Notes: generated by a model not told the origin, from the sequence alone. Positions 1-10,295 are shown, counted from the stretch's first letter. The stretch: 64,000 nucleotides of DNA from Cranoglanis bouderius (GCA_023630585.1 CM042540.1:8977074-9041073), one strand, 5' to 3'. A program made the numbers and translations.

Positions 1-1019
1 ATTCTAATATTTTTACGCAGTGACATAAATGAATATCTATTTATGCTTAATGTGACATTACTGCATTGATAGTTGCAAAAGTTTCTTTCCCCCTTGATTT
101 CTGGGTTGGACAATAGTACCTTCATGTGACGTGTGAAGTGAATTTTAAATTATTTTGTATGGCTATATCTGAGAAATACTGTATGTTTATGTTATAGTGT
201 GTATTATGTTCACCATAAATGCCAATGGAGAGTGCCGAATGTGATGTTTGTACGCTAGTCTGTGGAGTGTCAAAGAAATAATAAGAAGGTGTGGTTTTAC
301 AGGCTTTATGTGCATTCAATGCCTGTAGGTGTGTGGCCAACTTTCAATGCCTCAACAAAGTGATAGTTGCATGAAACCAGGGCTTGAGGTTATCAGCTGT
401 GAATCTGACATTGTCCCTCTATCCTGTTCATTATGTCACTGCTGAAAAAAACTGCGCTTCCATACTAATGGCTTTCGATTAATTTATCGAAGAGGGCGGG
501 CAGAGGAACATTCTTCCACTGCTAAAAGCCCCCATCAGTCCTGGTGATCACCTTCGTACATTCTAAGCATCCGCAGCTAGCCAAAGCAGGCAAAGTAAGC
601 AATCAATAAATCTACTGAATTATAGAGCGAACTTGCAGAACAGAGCCTCGGCTGCCAAAGGAACCACAGAGCATATCGCTGCTGAAACAGAGGAGGAGCT
701 ATGCGACTGCTCCAAATCCCTCTGGCTGAAAGATCCAATCACACTGGGATAGAGGGAGTAGATGAGAAAGGTGGCCAACGAGGTCAGCCCTGTGGGGCAC
801 ATGATTTATTTATCTGCTTACACAGTGATACAATTCCCTATTCTCATACTGGCATAGAGTCTTTTTTTCTCAGGGTTACAATCTAATAGAAAAGTACTGA
901 TAAACTCTTTAAGGTACATGCCGCATTTGTACATCATGTGCGAGTTTGACTTTAACTTGAAACCATATACGCCTTCAAGCGAAATATCATCTTGTAGAAA
1001 GTTATAAGTGAGATCACTT
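1..1019. other. Unassigned sequence, no recognised gene
   Basis: AT-rich single-copy-looking DNA. The segment at about 600-870 is less AT-rich and has few stops on the plus strand (37 codons open, stop, then 35 codons open), but no convincing splice sites or recognisable protein. A short inverted repeat TTCGAT/ATCGAA lies near 474-491. I see nothing else. Confidence 0.5.
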
Positions 1020-1069
1020 ACAACTTACATTTATGGCATTTGGCAGATGCCCTTATCCAGAGCAACTTA

Positions 1070-2600
1070 CAGTATCTCACAAAAGTGAGTACATCCCTCA
1101 CATTTTTGTAAATATTTTATTATATCTTTTCATGGGACAACACTGATGAAATGACACTTTGCTACAATGTAAAGTACTGAGTGTACAGCTTGTATAACAG
1201 TGTATATTTGCTGTCCCCTCAAAATAACTCAACACACAGCCATTAATGTCTAAACCGCTGGCAACAAAAGTGAGTACACCCCTAAGTGAAAATGTCCAAA
1301 TTGGGCCCAATTAGCCATTTTCCCTCCCCGGTGTCATGTGACTCGTTAGTGTTACAAGGTCTCAGGTGTGAATGGGGAGCAGGTGTGTTAAGTTTGGTAC
1401 TGGTCACTGAAAGTTCAACATGGCACCTCATGGCAAAGAACTCTCTGAGGATCTGAAAAAAAGAATTGGTGCGCTACATAAAGATGGCCTAGGCTATAAG
1501 AAGATTGCCAACACCCTGAAACTGAACTGCAGCATGGTGGCCAAGACCATACAGCGGTTTAACAGGACAGGTTCCACTCAGAACAGGCCTCGCCATGGTC
1601 GACCAAAGAAGTTGAGTGCACGTGCTCAGCATCATATCCAGAGGTTGGCTTTGCAGAATAGATGTACGAGTGCTGCCAGCATTGCTGCAGAGGTTGAAGG
1701 GGTGGGGGGTCAGCCTGTCAGTGCTCAGACTATACGCCGCACACTGCATCAAATTGGTCTGCATGGCTGTCGTCCCAGAAGGAAGCCTCTTCTAAAGATG
1801 ATGCACAAGAAAGCCCGCAAACAGTTTGCTGAAGACAAGCAGACTAAGGACAGACTTACTGGAACCATGTCCTGTGGCCTGATGAGACCAAGATAAACTT
1901 ATTTGGTTCAGATGGTGTCAAGCGTGTGTGGCGGCAACCAGGTGAGGAGTACAAAGACAAGTGTGTCTTGCCTACAGTCAAGCATGGTAGTGGGAGTGTC
2001 ATGGTCTGGGGCTGCATGAGTGCTGCCAGCACTGGGGAGTATACTGTGACATGTATTGTGACATACTGAAGCAGAGCATGATCCCCTCCCTTCAGAAACT
2101 GGGCCGCAGGGCAGTATTCCAACATGATAACGACCCCAAACACACCTCCAAGACGACCACTGCCTTGCTAAAGAAGCTGAGGGTAAAGGTGATGGACTGG
2201 CCAAGCATGTCTCCAGACCTAAACCCTATTGAGCATCTGTGGGGCATCTTCAAACGGAAGGTGGAGGAGCGCAAGGTCTCTAACATCCACCAGCTCATTA
2301 GGCTCATAGGGTTAAGGCAGTGCTGGAAAATAATGGTGGCCACACAAAATATTGACACTTTGGGCCCAATTTGGACATTTTCACTTAGGGGTGTACTCAC
2401 TTTTGTTGCCAGTGGTTTAGACATTAATGGCTGTGTGTTGAGTTATTTTGAGGGGACAGCAAATTTACACTGTTATGCAAGCTGTACATTCACTACTTTA
2501 CATTGTAGCAAAGTGTCATTTCTTCAGTGTTGTCCCATGAAAAGATATAATAAAGTATTTACAAAAATGTGAGGGTTGTATTCACTTTTGTGAGATACTG
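1070..2600 (+). mobile_element. Tc1-like DNA transposon, family 1, copy A
   Basis: A 1531-bp element bounded by TA on both sides (1068-1069 and 2601-2602). Its terminal inverted repeats are about 240 bp (1070-1308 and 2363-2600). Each carries an outer and an inner copy of AAAAGTGAGTACA, the IR/DR arrangement known from Sleeping Beauty-type Tc1 elements. One broken transposase lies between them. Other copies in this window are at 49149-50763 and 59294-60435. It inserted into an older teleost repeat. Confidence 0.93.
1420..2337 (+). pseudogene. Broken Tc1 transposase (family 1, copy A)
   Basis: Starts MAPHGKELSEDLKKRI at 1420. The N-terminal paired-like helix-turn-helix region and the GRPKKLS linker are intact for about 145 residues. 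A 1-bp loss near 1849-1857 (GACAGACTT instead of GACATGGATT) shifts the frame and ends that reading at 1896. The catalytic domain resumes in another frame from about 2051. It has HDNDPKHTS, then SPDLNPIEHLWG with 34 residues between the second Asp and the Glu (DD34E). A segment around 2033-2065 is rearranged, and a deletion near 2297-2300 removes most of the C-terminus. Intact members of the family would be about 340 residues. This copy is not functional. Confidence 0.92.
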
Positions 2601-2744
2601 TATATCTCATTTATACAACTGAGCAGTTGAAGGTCCTTGGTCCTTGTTCAAGGGCCCAGCAATGGCAGCTTGGCAGTGGTGAGATTTGAACTCATGATCT
2701 TCCGATCAGTAGTCCAACATCTAACTATCAAATATCTTAAAGCA

Positions 2745-3337
2745 GATGTAAGACTGGGAAATTTCACTCTATTACAAGCTACATGAGGAAGAACACTTAT
2801 TAATCTGAAGGTTCTGAAGGGCAGGTAATAGGGCTTCCAAAGTACAATTGACGTTCTCACATCTGTTGAGTAGCATGCTAAGAGCAAAACCTCTCAGCTT
2901 GAATAAAAGCTTGTTTTTGTTAGCTAGCATGTCAACATCTAACAGTCAGTTAGTTGTGTAGCATAACGCTAACTAGAACACAACACTTTGTTGAAGAGGA
3001 AACTATTTTCTATGTTACTATTTTCTATGTTATGTTAAAACTACTGCATTAAGAACCTGACTACTGCACAACAGGTTAATAGTTACAGTTTATTGTGTTT
3101 TCGCCATTTTAAAAATATATTTATTTTGTTTTCCAAAAAGTTTTTAGATCAGTCTAATCCGAGAGTTCTTTTGGTTCTGCTGCTTAGTTGCAAAAAATAA
3201 TTGGCTTCTTCTTCAGCCAAAAATCGATCTCAAACTGGAGAAGCCAGCAACAGCATCCATTAGTCCCTCACACAGAATTTTATACAATTTTAAACTTAAA
3301 GTAAGGGGATACAAGTTTTATTTTCTTCAGTCATGTA
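2745..3337. other. Unassigned AT-rich sequence
   Basis: No open reading frame of interest, recognised repeat or RNA. It includes a local duplication TTTTCTATGTTA near 3006-3035. I see nothing else. Confidence 0.5.
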
Positions 3338-3415
3338 CAGTACTGTGCAAATGTCTTATGCTTAGGCAAATACTGCAAAACACAGATGCTTTTAAAAATA
3401 ATGAAATTAAACCTT
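3338..3415 (+). mobile_element. Tc1-like terminal repeat fragment (CAGTACTGTGCAAA type)
   Basis: Starts directly after TA at 3336-3337 with CAGTACTGTGCAAATGTC and runs into the adjacent (CA)n tract. The same terminal motif appears at 11146. No transposase is attached, so it is a solo end or a truncated MITE. Confidence 0.55.
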
Positions 3416-3416
3416 T

Positions 3417-3489
<73 letters not shown>
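3416..3489 (+). repeat. (CA)n microsatellite
   Basis: About 37 uninterrupted CA dinucleotides following CCTTTCC. Such tracts usually vary in length between individuals. Confidence 0.98.
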
Positions 3490-3492
<3 letters not shown>

Positions 3493-3533
3493 CATATATA
3501 CAGATCATTACAGCCATAATTAAATTAAAACCA

Positions 3534-3990
3534 TAAGGATCTGAGCAACTTTGACAGGGGCCAAATTGTGATGGCTAGATGACTGGGTCAGCGCATCTCC
3601 AAAACGGCAGGTCTTGTGGGGTGTTCCTGGTATGCAGTGATTAGTACCTACCAAAAGTGGTCCAAGGAAGGACAACCAGTGAACCTGGACTATGGAGCAA
3701 TGGAAGAAGCTGGCCTGGTCTGATGAATCACATTTTCTTTCACGTGATGGCACCAGGATGCACTATGGGAAGAAGGCAAGCCAGCAGAGGCATTGTGATG
3801 CTCTGGGCAATGTTCTGCTGGGAAATCCTTGGTCCTGGCATTCATGTGGATGTCACTTTGACACGTACCACCTACCTAAACATTGTTGCAGACCAAGTAC
3901 ACTCCTTCATGGCAACAGTATTCCATAATGACAGTGGCCTCAATGGGTCACAGCTGTTTTGGTGGCACAAGGGGGACCTACACAATATGT
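3534..3990 (+). mobile_element. Decayed Tc1-like transposon fragment, family 5
   Basis: Reads as a Tc1 transposase remnant with large deletions. A helix-turn-helix stretch ('DRGQIVMARxLGQRISKTAG' type) lies at about 3540-3680. It is followed by the first catalytic motif 'WSDESHF' near 3714-3735 and a 'VMLWAMFCWEILGPGIHVDVTL' type core to about 3930. The sequence then jumps to the family's extreme 3' end (GGTGGCACAAGGGGGACC, 3960-3977). The second Asp and the Glu are lost. The fragment is cut at 3990 by the next Tc1 element. The same family's 3' end appears at 58313-58523. Confidence 0.8.
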
Positions 3991-4199
3991 TAAGTCCCCT
4001 CCGAATCTATTGGAATGGCAAGGCCATACACTTGTGGGTGCTTTACACAAGCCATTTGGGTTTGAGATCAAAAGATGGATATGAGAAGAGAGTTTAGGAT
4101 TCCAGCTTTTATTTATCGGTATTTACATCAAGATGTGTTAAACAAAATAAAACATAGAACCTTTTTTATCAGACTACCCAATGTTTAGGCAAGCAAAAT

Positions 4200-4976
4200 T
4201 ATAGAAACAGATAAGCCGAAGTAAATTAAAGTAAATACATATCACTTAATATTTGGTTACATATCCCTTGCGTGCAATAACTGCATCAAGCCTGTGACTC
4301 ACTGACATCATCAAATTGTTGGTTTCTTCTTTTGTGATGCTTTTCTAGGCTTTTACCGCAGCCTCTTTCAGATGTTGTTTGTTTCGTGGGGTTTCTCCCT
4401 TCAGTCTCCTCTTCAGGAGGTGAAATTGGGTTAAAGTCTGGTGACTGACTTGGCCAGTCTAAAACCCTCCACTTTTCCCCCTGATAAAGTCCTTTGTTGA
4501 GTTGGCAGTGTGTTTTGGATCATTGCCTTGCTTCATGATAAAGTTCATCCTGATTCATTTTGATGAATTTCTCTATAAACTGACAGACAAAATGTTCCTG
4601 CAAACTTCTGAATTCATTTTGCTGCTACCACCACAAGAGTTACATCATTAATAATGATTATTGAGCCTGTTCCAAAAGCAGCCTTGCAAGTCCAAGCCCT
4701 ACCTCCACCCTGTTTTACAGATGAGCTTGTACTGTATGTTTTGGACCATGAGCAGAGCCTTTCTTTATCCACACATTGGCCTTTCAGTACTTTCGTAGAA
4801 GTTAATCTTGGTTCCAGAACTTTTGTGGCTCATGTCTGAATTTCTTTTTGCAAATTCCTATCTGCCTTTCCAATTCTTACTGCTGATGAGTGGATTGCAT
4901 CTTGTGGTATGGCCTCTATATTTCTGCTCTTGAAGTCTTCTTCGAACGGTGGATTGTGATACCTTCACCCTTGCCC
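4200..4976 (-). pseudogene. Tc1 family 6 transposase, C-terminal remnant
   Basis: Read on the minus strand, this holds the decayed catalytic half of the family 6 transposase. A 'SSVRRRLQE' helix-turn-helix remnant lies near 4910-4960, and a 'WPSQSPDFNPIS' type motif lies near 4430-4460. Many stops and frame changes are present. Its N-terminus lies beyond the Gypsy insertion, starting at 7240 (MKIREMSMGEKQA). Confidence 0.65.
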
Positions 4977-5176
4977 TGTTTGTCAAGTCTTCAATCAACA
5001 GACAAGCAGCATTAAGACACATACACAGGAGTATTTTTTTATGCTTTACATGTTTACTCATCTTCCACACTCAACTCTCTTTGTTAAAGGAACATACACA
5101 CATTATGACTCTGGAATGTACCAACTACAGAAACTGTGGAGGGGTCTGGGCAGGACCATTCACTGCATATACTACA
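4977..5176 (-). repeat. 3' LTR of the Gypsy remnant
   Basis: A 200-bp segment that on the minus strand begins TGTAGT and ends ACAAACA, directly preceded by the purine tract AAGAAGGGGGA (5177-5188 on the plus strand as its complement). TG...CA ends next to a polypurine tract define an LTR boundary. No second copy exists in the window, so this rests on the ends and the tract rather than on LTR pairing. Confidence 0.7.
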
Positions 5177-5422
5177 TCCCCCTTCTTGAACCTGATTAAA
5201 GTAATCAGCAAACTTGAATCACACACAACATACTGCTAACATGACAAATGTTCAAATGAAACCTCTACTTTAAACAAGCAATATGAACATTAACCTTGCT
5301 TGCTAAGTAAACACAAAGTCATTGAAGCACACTGGACATCTGATGCACAGTCTCGCTCTTGTGCACTGAGGACCTTGCGTGGTTCTCATTTTAGCATCTC
5401 GAATATGATCAGCAATCAGGAG

Positions 5423-5715
5423 CTATGCTTTATATATGTAGATCAGAGAGCCTGATGTCTTGTCTGGCATCTGTAGGACTTCTGGGTATTTAGAAAAATA
5501 GTCTACAGTGAGAAGGAATGCTAGTCCTTGGAAATCAAAAATGACAGCAGCAATTTTCTGCCAGGGTCCCTCAGGAACAGGTTGTGGGAGAAGCCGGACT
5601 GGCTCCAAAGGTTAAACACTATAGCCAGCAGTTCTTTCTCTATCTGGGCATTATTCTTTTTGGCTGCTGACAGTGCTCTGTAGGCATATGCTATTGGCTG
5701 TTTGCCCTGCATCAA
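5423..5715 (-). pseudogene. Gypsy RNase H / integrase fragments
   Basis: At 5625-5715 the minus strand encodes 'GKQPIAYAYRALSAAKKN' followed by 'QIEKELLAIVF', the Gypsy RT/RNase H connection. It joins almost directly to 'GPWQKIAAVIFDFQGLAF...VDYFSKYPEV' (about 5455-5570), the start of the integrase catalytic core. The rest of RNase H and the integrase zinc finger between them are deleted, and the integrase ends early. Confidence 0.82.
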
Positions 5716-5872
5716 GCAGGCTCCCAGCCCATCTTTTGAAGCATCTGCTTGTACCTCTACAGACTCTACAGATATCTCTACAGTATCTCAGGACCGATAT
5801 TTAAAATGGCTTTCTCCAGCTCCTCGAGTGCTAACTGCTGTTCTGGGTACCACTGCCAGGATATAACTTTCC

Positions 5873-6640
5873 TTAACAGCACCCTAAGTGGTGCAGTGAG
5901 GGTTGCCTCATTAGGAATGTACTATATAAATAACGTGTCATACCCAACAGTTCCTTTCTGGTGGTGGGGGGAGGAAACTGCAGGATTGCTGATACCTTGG
6001 ATTCATCTGGCTTCACTCCTTCTGCTATGATAACGTGGCCAAGGTATGTCAGCTCACTGACCATGTATTGCAACTTGTCCTTTATTAAATTTCACATTGA
6101 GGCTCACTGCTCTGTTTATCATTTTCCCCAGAATGGCATCATGTTCTGCTTTAGTGGATACTGCTATGATTATGCCATCAGCCACTATAAAGACTCCTTT
6201 GATGTCCCCAAAGCTCTCAGAGTTTAGATGCTGGAACACCTCACACAGATTTGATGCCAAAGGGCATCTGATGAAAATGGTATCTGCCCCATGGTGTGTT
6301 GAAGGTGCAAAGGTCAGATGACTTCTCATCCAGTTTAATTTGCCAATACCCGTCCTTCTCAGCAAGGATTGTGAATAGCTTTTTCCCAAGCCAATTTACA
6401 TCATACAACCTCTGTGTTCGGTATTTGGTAGTGCTGGCACAGTATGGCTTTGATTAAGTTTTTGGGGTCCAGACACACTCTGAGGCTGCCGTTTTTTTTT
6501 CTGTAATGCAGAGACTACTACCCAGGTGGTGGGCTCAGACACTTTACTTATCACCCCACTTTTTTATAGATCATCTAGTGTCACACAGAGCCTATTATGC
6601 ACTGCATATGAAATCTTACGGCACCCATGGATGACAGGAG
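5873..6640 (-). pseudogene. Gypsy reverse transcriptase remnant
   Basis: Spread over several frames on the minus strand. The fingers begin near 6640-6564 ('DPSVPPVIHGCRK'), the palm lies at 6389-6054, and the thumb lies at 6073-5873 ('TYLGHVIIAEGVKPDESKV', then 'FPPPTTRKELLG'). In the palm the catalytic x-x-D-D box reads V-A-D-G within 'GVFIVADGIIIAVS', so the second aspartate is lost. Frameshifts separate the pieces. Confidence 0.85.
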
Positions 6641-7197
6641 GCACACTGGGGTCTGTGTGAATATGGTGCACACCTGGGAATTGGTCCAAACCCTCAAACA
6701 CAGACGCATAATGCCTGAGGAGCTCGTCTCTGGTGGTGGGGGCGGATGGCGCAAGTGCTTCTACTTTTCTTACAAGGTCCAGTTGCACGCATGCCCTCCT
6801 CCCCAACAAGACCATATGGTCACAGTGGTCACAAAGAATGTCATCTCAGATCATTTATGCTTGGACTGCACATGGAGCTTTATGACACCTTCCCGTTTGA
6901 TGTGGGTGCCTAGTGACAGGTATCTGAAGATGATCAACAACTTTCTTTGGCAGTACATTTGCTTCAGTGCCTGTGTTGAGCTTAAAATGAGAAGATTTGT
7001 GTGCCAGTCTGTATCAGGTTTGTTTGGATGCCAACAACAGTTCCTACAAACAATGTGTTAATGTCTGCAGGTTCAGTGTCTATGTCAAGAGAAGTCATGT
7101 TCACTTTGGATTTGCAAACAGCCACAAAATGGTTCCTTTTGCCACATTATTTGTAGACCTCGTTTTAAGCAGGGCACTGTCTTGGTATGTTGTTCTC
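6640..7197 (-). pseudogene. Gypsy protease and gag-pol junction remnant
   Basis: The minus strand near 6950-6985 reads like a retropepsin active site with the Asp changed (L-N-T-G-T-E-A-N). It is followed downstream by the protease-RT linker 'LLRHYASVFEGLDQFPGVHHI' type segment (6650-6740). Farther upstream (7100-7197) 'NHFVAVCKSKV' resembles the end of a CCHC nucleic-acid-binding knuckle. In-frame stops occur throughout. Confidence 0.6.
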
Positions 7198-7591
7198 CCT
7201 TGGCTTGTTTTTCTCCCATAGACATCTCTCTGATCTTCATGTTGGTTTATCCATTTTAACAACAAATGCAGTCTTCACAGGTGAAACTGAAGGCTAAAAC
7301 CAAGAGTAGATGTTCAGAGCTATTTATTGTTTAAACAATCAATCTAACAAGACACACCTGGGTAACTAGAGACATCTGTCAGTCACATGTTAGAGTATTT
7401 TTCCTCACCTACAAATTGGGTGGTCTAATATAAAATGTGATGTTTTATATATGTGATGTCTTTTAACACATCTACATATAAATACAAGGAAATAAAAGCT
7501 GAAATTCTAAAGTCTCTTCTCATGTTCATCTTTTGATCTCTAACACAAATGAATTGGCCTTGCCATTCCAATATTTTCAGAGGGGACTGTA

Positions 7592-8334
7592 TGTGGTCTG
7601 TTATGCATTATGTTGTTTTCTTTAATGAGATTCACACACTCATCTGTAACATTTAATGTAATAAACATATATAATAAAAGCTTTACTAAAATTTGTATGC
7701 ATTTATTGCTGGGTTTTGCTTTATTGGCTTGTATGTGGTTTGACCTTTCAGTCATTATTTTAGTTGTTCCAGCTGATCTGTTTGCATGGTGATGATTTAT
7801 TCTGTGTTTGTGTAGGATAGTTAAATGTTTTCACAATGCACATCACAATTTTTTTCATTTTTTGCTGAGGTTTGTTTATAGGAGTCATATCAGGAGATGT
7901 ATACAAGTTCTGAGGATAACTGCAATATTCTCAGAAAATTCTACTGCAACAATTTATCATCAGTATTTGTTTGTGGTGGGGTTTGTAAAAGTAATGAATT
8001 CCACTGTTTGCCTGGCATCATCCTGTACCATCCTATTAAAAATGTTTAGAAATGTCTTTACTCTCTATTATGCTGGTAAGAATTCCTGCATCCAACCTCT
8101 GAATATCTGATCTCCAGGATTCCTGACAAGCCATGATGAAGATGAGCTCGTCCCAGGATTATTTCCATGTGTCTGTGTTTCAGTTTCTCTTACTGTCTAT
8201 CTTTGAGTTCTCTGTCTCTTTCTCTCTCCCTGTCAGATAATCTGTCTTTCTCTAACAGTTTTTGGCCCCTTTTCTTACTTCATCTCCTCGCTTCTTGGTC
8301 TTTCTCCTCACCTGTCTGATGGTCTTTGCACTCC
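7592..8334. other. Unassigned AT-rich sequence
   Basis: No recognised repeat or gene. A 35-codon open segment at 8132-8238 starts ATGATGAAGATGAGC and reads hydrophobic, but it runs into a pyrimidine-rich tract and is probably chance. Confidence 0.45.
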
Positions 8335-8660
8335 CTGTTTTGTTCCATATGCACTATTTAGTGCACCAAATAGAAATGTTGCTATTTTCTAATGATATCT
8401 CTAACCATACAGTGTAAAATATGAAACAATCTTGCAAAACCACTCCCTGCTTACTATATAGTGCACTAAACAAGAAGCTTTGCTATTTTACATACTATAA
8501 TTGGAACTTCTGATACCACATCCAATGCACTATATAGTGTAATAGAGGAGTTTTGCTAAACAGGAAGCTTTGATTTTTATATCATATATGTCTGAAAGCA
8601 TAATGTAAATATCCAACAAACCCTCTATGTACTATTTAGTGCACTACATAGGACATTTTG
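8335..8660 (+). repeat. Four degenerate repeats with an ACTATWTAGTGCACTA core
   Basis: Cores occur at about 8350, 8451, 8527 and 8628. Each is followed by an 'AAGCTTTGCTATTTTA' type tail, with spacing alternating near 100 and 75 bp. The core is partly self-complementary. A single similar core is at 47370-47385. It looks like a decayed tandem repeat common in fish genomes. No coding content. Confidence 0.6.
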
Positions 8661-8814
8661 CTATTTTATATACAATCATGGCTAAAAACAGTGTAAAAGA
8701 TCCAGAACACATGTCAGTGCATGTTAGTGTCTAAATCATGTAGTTGAGGTGATGCAGAACACTCACAATGCACTTTGTAGTTTGTAGGGAATAGGTAGTA
8801 GGGTACATTTCAGA

Positions 8815-9130
8815 GACAGGGTTAGTCTTTCTTCCTACCTCACTCGATCTGTCTCTCATGTCTCACTTCCTCACTTATGTTCTCTGTCTTTATGTTTCTG
8901 CCTTTCTCACGTCTCTCTGCCCTTTTTCATTTTCTGTTTTTCTCCCTGTCATTCTCCCTCTCTTTCCCTCTGTCGTATTTTCTCTGCTATTTATCAGTCT
9001 CTCACTCTTGCTGTTTGTCTCTCTTGCTCTCACTTTTTAGTCTCTCTCTTCTCGTTTTGTCTGTTTCACTCTATCTGTCCATCTGTCTCTTGGTGGTCGT
9101 CATTTCTCCTCTCTCAGTCTCCCACTTACC
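8815..9130 (+). repeat. Pyrimidine-rich (CT) simple tract
   Basis: About 300 bp dominated by CTCT and TTTCTC words on the plus strand. The long open frames here (Leu/Ser/Phe-rich) are a by-product of the composition. Confidence 0.8.
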
Positions 9131-9813
9131 CCCACACGCACTCTGTATTCTAGCGAAGAACTGCCTCTATAGATAAAAGCACTGAATCTATCCGCTCAGA
9201 GAGATGGATTGCTCTGAATGAGGCACAGGAGAATTGAACTCCAGTCATCTGTGATGCTCTCCTCCATATAAAGTGTCTCCTTTCTCCTTCAGAGTTTCGT
9301 CCTCTAACCCCCTCCCTTTTAATCCACACTCTTACTCCTGCCATACGGCAACCTGGAAGAAAAGAGATACGAGTGTGTGTACTTATAAAGCAGACCCAGG
9401 ATTTGGATATTGAGACAGTTGAAGATAAAGGGTTGAAGAGTAAATTGTATATTTATATGGGGGGGGGGGGGAGGATTCACATTCTACCTGTTCAGCACAA
9501 TGACACTTTTACTAGCTTTACTAGCATGACGACAAACAGATGTGATCTGAAAAGTACCATCAATAACTAGGTACTTAACTGAACTGATTTCGATTAATGT
9601 TGATTATCCCCAAATTCTAATAATAATAATAATAATTCACCTTTTATAATAGTATGATCTTTTCTAGGCCTATTCGCATCCTTCTTATTTTTCAACATTT
9701 TTAGGACACATTTTTCAGTACTTTTATCATTTACCACAATAAAAATTCACAATACGAATGTGACAAGATGTAGGGTTTGATGCAGATGGACTCCATAAGA
9801 TGGAATTCATATA
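9131..9813. other. Unassigned sequence
   Basis: Contains a 12-G run at about 9460-9471 and a short (ATA)n at 9621-9637. No recognised gene or repeat otherwise. Confidence 0.5.
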
Positions 9814-10293
9814 CACTATAGTATTTTGACTACACTAAACTATGTTGACACCTGACCATCACACCCACATGCAGTTCTTCCCCAAACTGTTATCACAAAG
9901 TTGGAAGCACACATTTATCTAGAATGTCTTTGTATGCGGTAGCATTAAAAATTCCCTTCACTGGAACTAAGAAGCCCAAACATGTTCTAGCATGACAATG
10001 CTCCTGTGCACGAGGTCCACAAAGACATGGTTTGCCAAGATTGGAGTGGAAAAGACCCGCACAGAGCCCTGATCTCAACACCACTGAACTTTGGGATGAA
10101 CATCAGCCCGACATCAGTGCCTGACCTCACCAATGCTCTTGTGGCAAATCCTCACAGCCACGCTCCAAAATCTAGTGGACATCCTTCCCAGAAGAGTGGC
10201 GGTAGTAAAGGGGAACTAAATTTGGAATAGGATGCACAACAAGCACATATGGGTGTAATGGTCAGGTGTCCACAAACGTTTGGCAATATAGTG
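9814..10293 (+). mobile_element. Non-autonomous Tc1/mariner element, family 7, copy A
   Basis: TA-flanked (9812-9813 and 10294-10295). The right end reads GGTGTCCACAAACGTTTGGC..ATATAGTG, and the left end is its degraded complement. Internally a minus-oriented block (CCCCAAACTGTTATCAC, 9891-9970) is joined to a plus-oriented block starting at about 9983 (TGTTCTAGCATGACAATG). The plus-oriented block includes 'GTGGACATCCTTCCCAGAAGAGTGGCGG', which corresponds to the end of a transposase. The same junction occurs in the copies at 19415 and 30072. No intact transposase. Confidence 0.8.
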
Positions 10294-10295
10294 TA

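Larger units (their letters stand above)
1021..2740 (+). repeat. Dispersed teleost repeat split by a Tc1 insertion
   Basis: The left piece, 1021-1069, carries the common fish motif GGCATTTGGCAGATGCCC followed by TTATCCAGAGCAACTTA. The right piece, 2601-2740, continues with TATCTCATTTATACAACTGAG, a 'TTCAAGGGCCCAGCAATGG' block and a tRNA-SINE-like 'GATTTGAACTCATGATC' end. The pieces join into one known repeat layout once the Tc1 element between them is removed. Related fragments occur at 21345-21400, 35460-35515 and 41335-41380. The class (SINE-like or other) is not certain. Confidence 0.6.
4977..7197 (-). mobile_element. Ty3/Gypsy LTR retrotransposon remnant, 5'-truncated
   Basis: On the minus strand the order is: degenerate CCHC-like end of gag, protease, reverse transcriptase, a short RNase H piece, a short integrase piece, a polypurine tract and a 3' LTR. 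There is no 5' LTR, so the element is truncated, or was deleted, at the family 6 junction near 7197. This protease-RT-RH-IN order fits Ty3/Gypsy. No envelope-like segment is visible. All coding parts are broken. Confidence 0.85.
3993..7589 (-). mobile_element. Tc1-like transposon, family 6, interrupted by a Gypsy element
   Basis: The ends are inverted: AGTCCCCTCC at 3993 and GAGGGGACTG at 7580-7589, both next to TA. The left arm runs to about 4976 and the right arm from about 7198. The inverted subterminal sequences match each other (for example TTGGAATGGCAAGGCC at 4009 and GGCCTTGCCATTCCAA at about 7557). The transposase is on the minus strand with its start at 7240. The centre is replaced by a Gypsy remnant, and roughly 200 bp of the transposase appear to be lost at the junction. 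It was inserted at the 3' end of the family 5 fragment. Confidence 0.82.

Noticed and set aside
4977..7197. An endogenous retrovirus
   Set aside because: The pol order and motifs are Ty3/Gypsy-like, no envelope segment is seen, and the element is truncated.
8132..8238. A small secreted-protein-like reading frame starting ATGATGAAGATG
   Set aside because: It is 35 codons long and ends in a pyrimidine-rich tract. No splice or conservation evidence is available, and the hydrophobic part comes from CT-rich composition.
8858..9176. Hydrophobic Ser/Leu/Phe-rich open frames that could pass as membrane proteins
   Set aside because: They lie in a pyrimidine-rich tract, where such codons are expected by composition.
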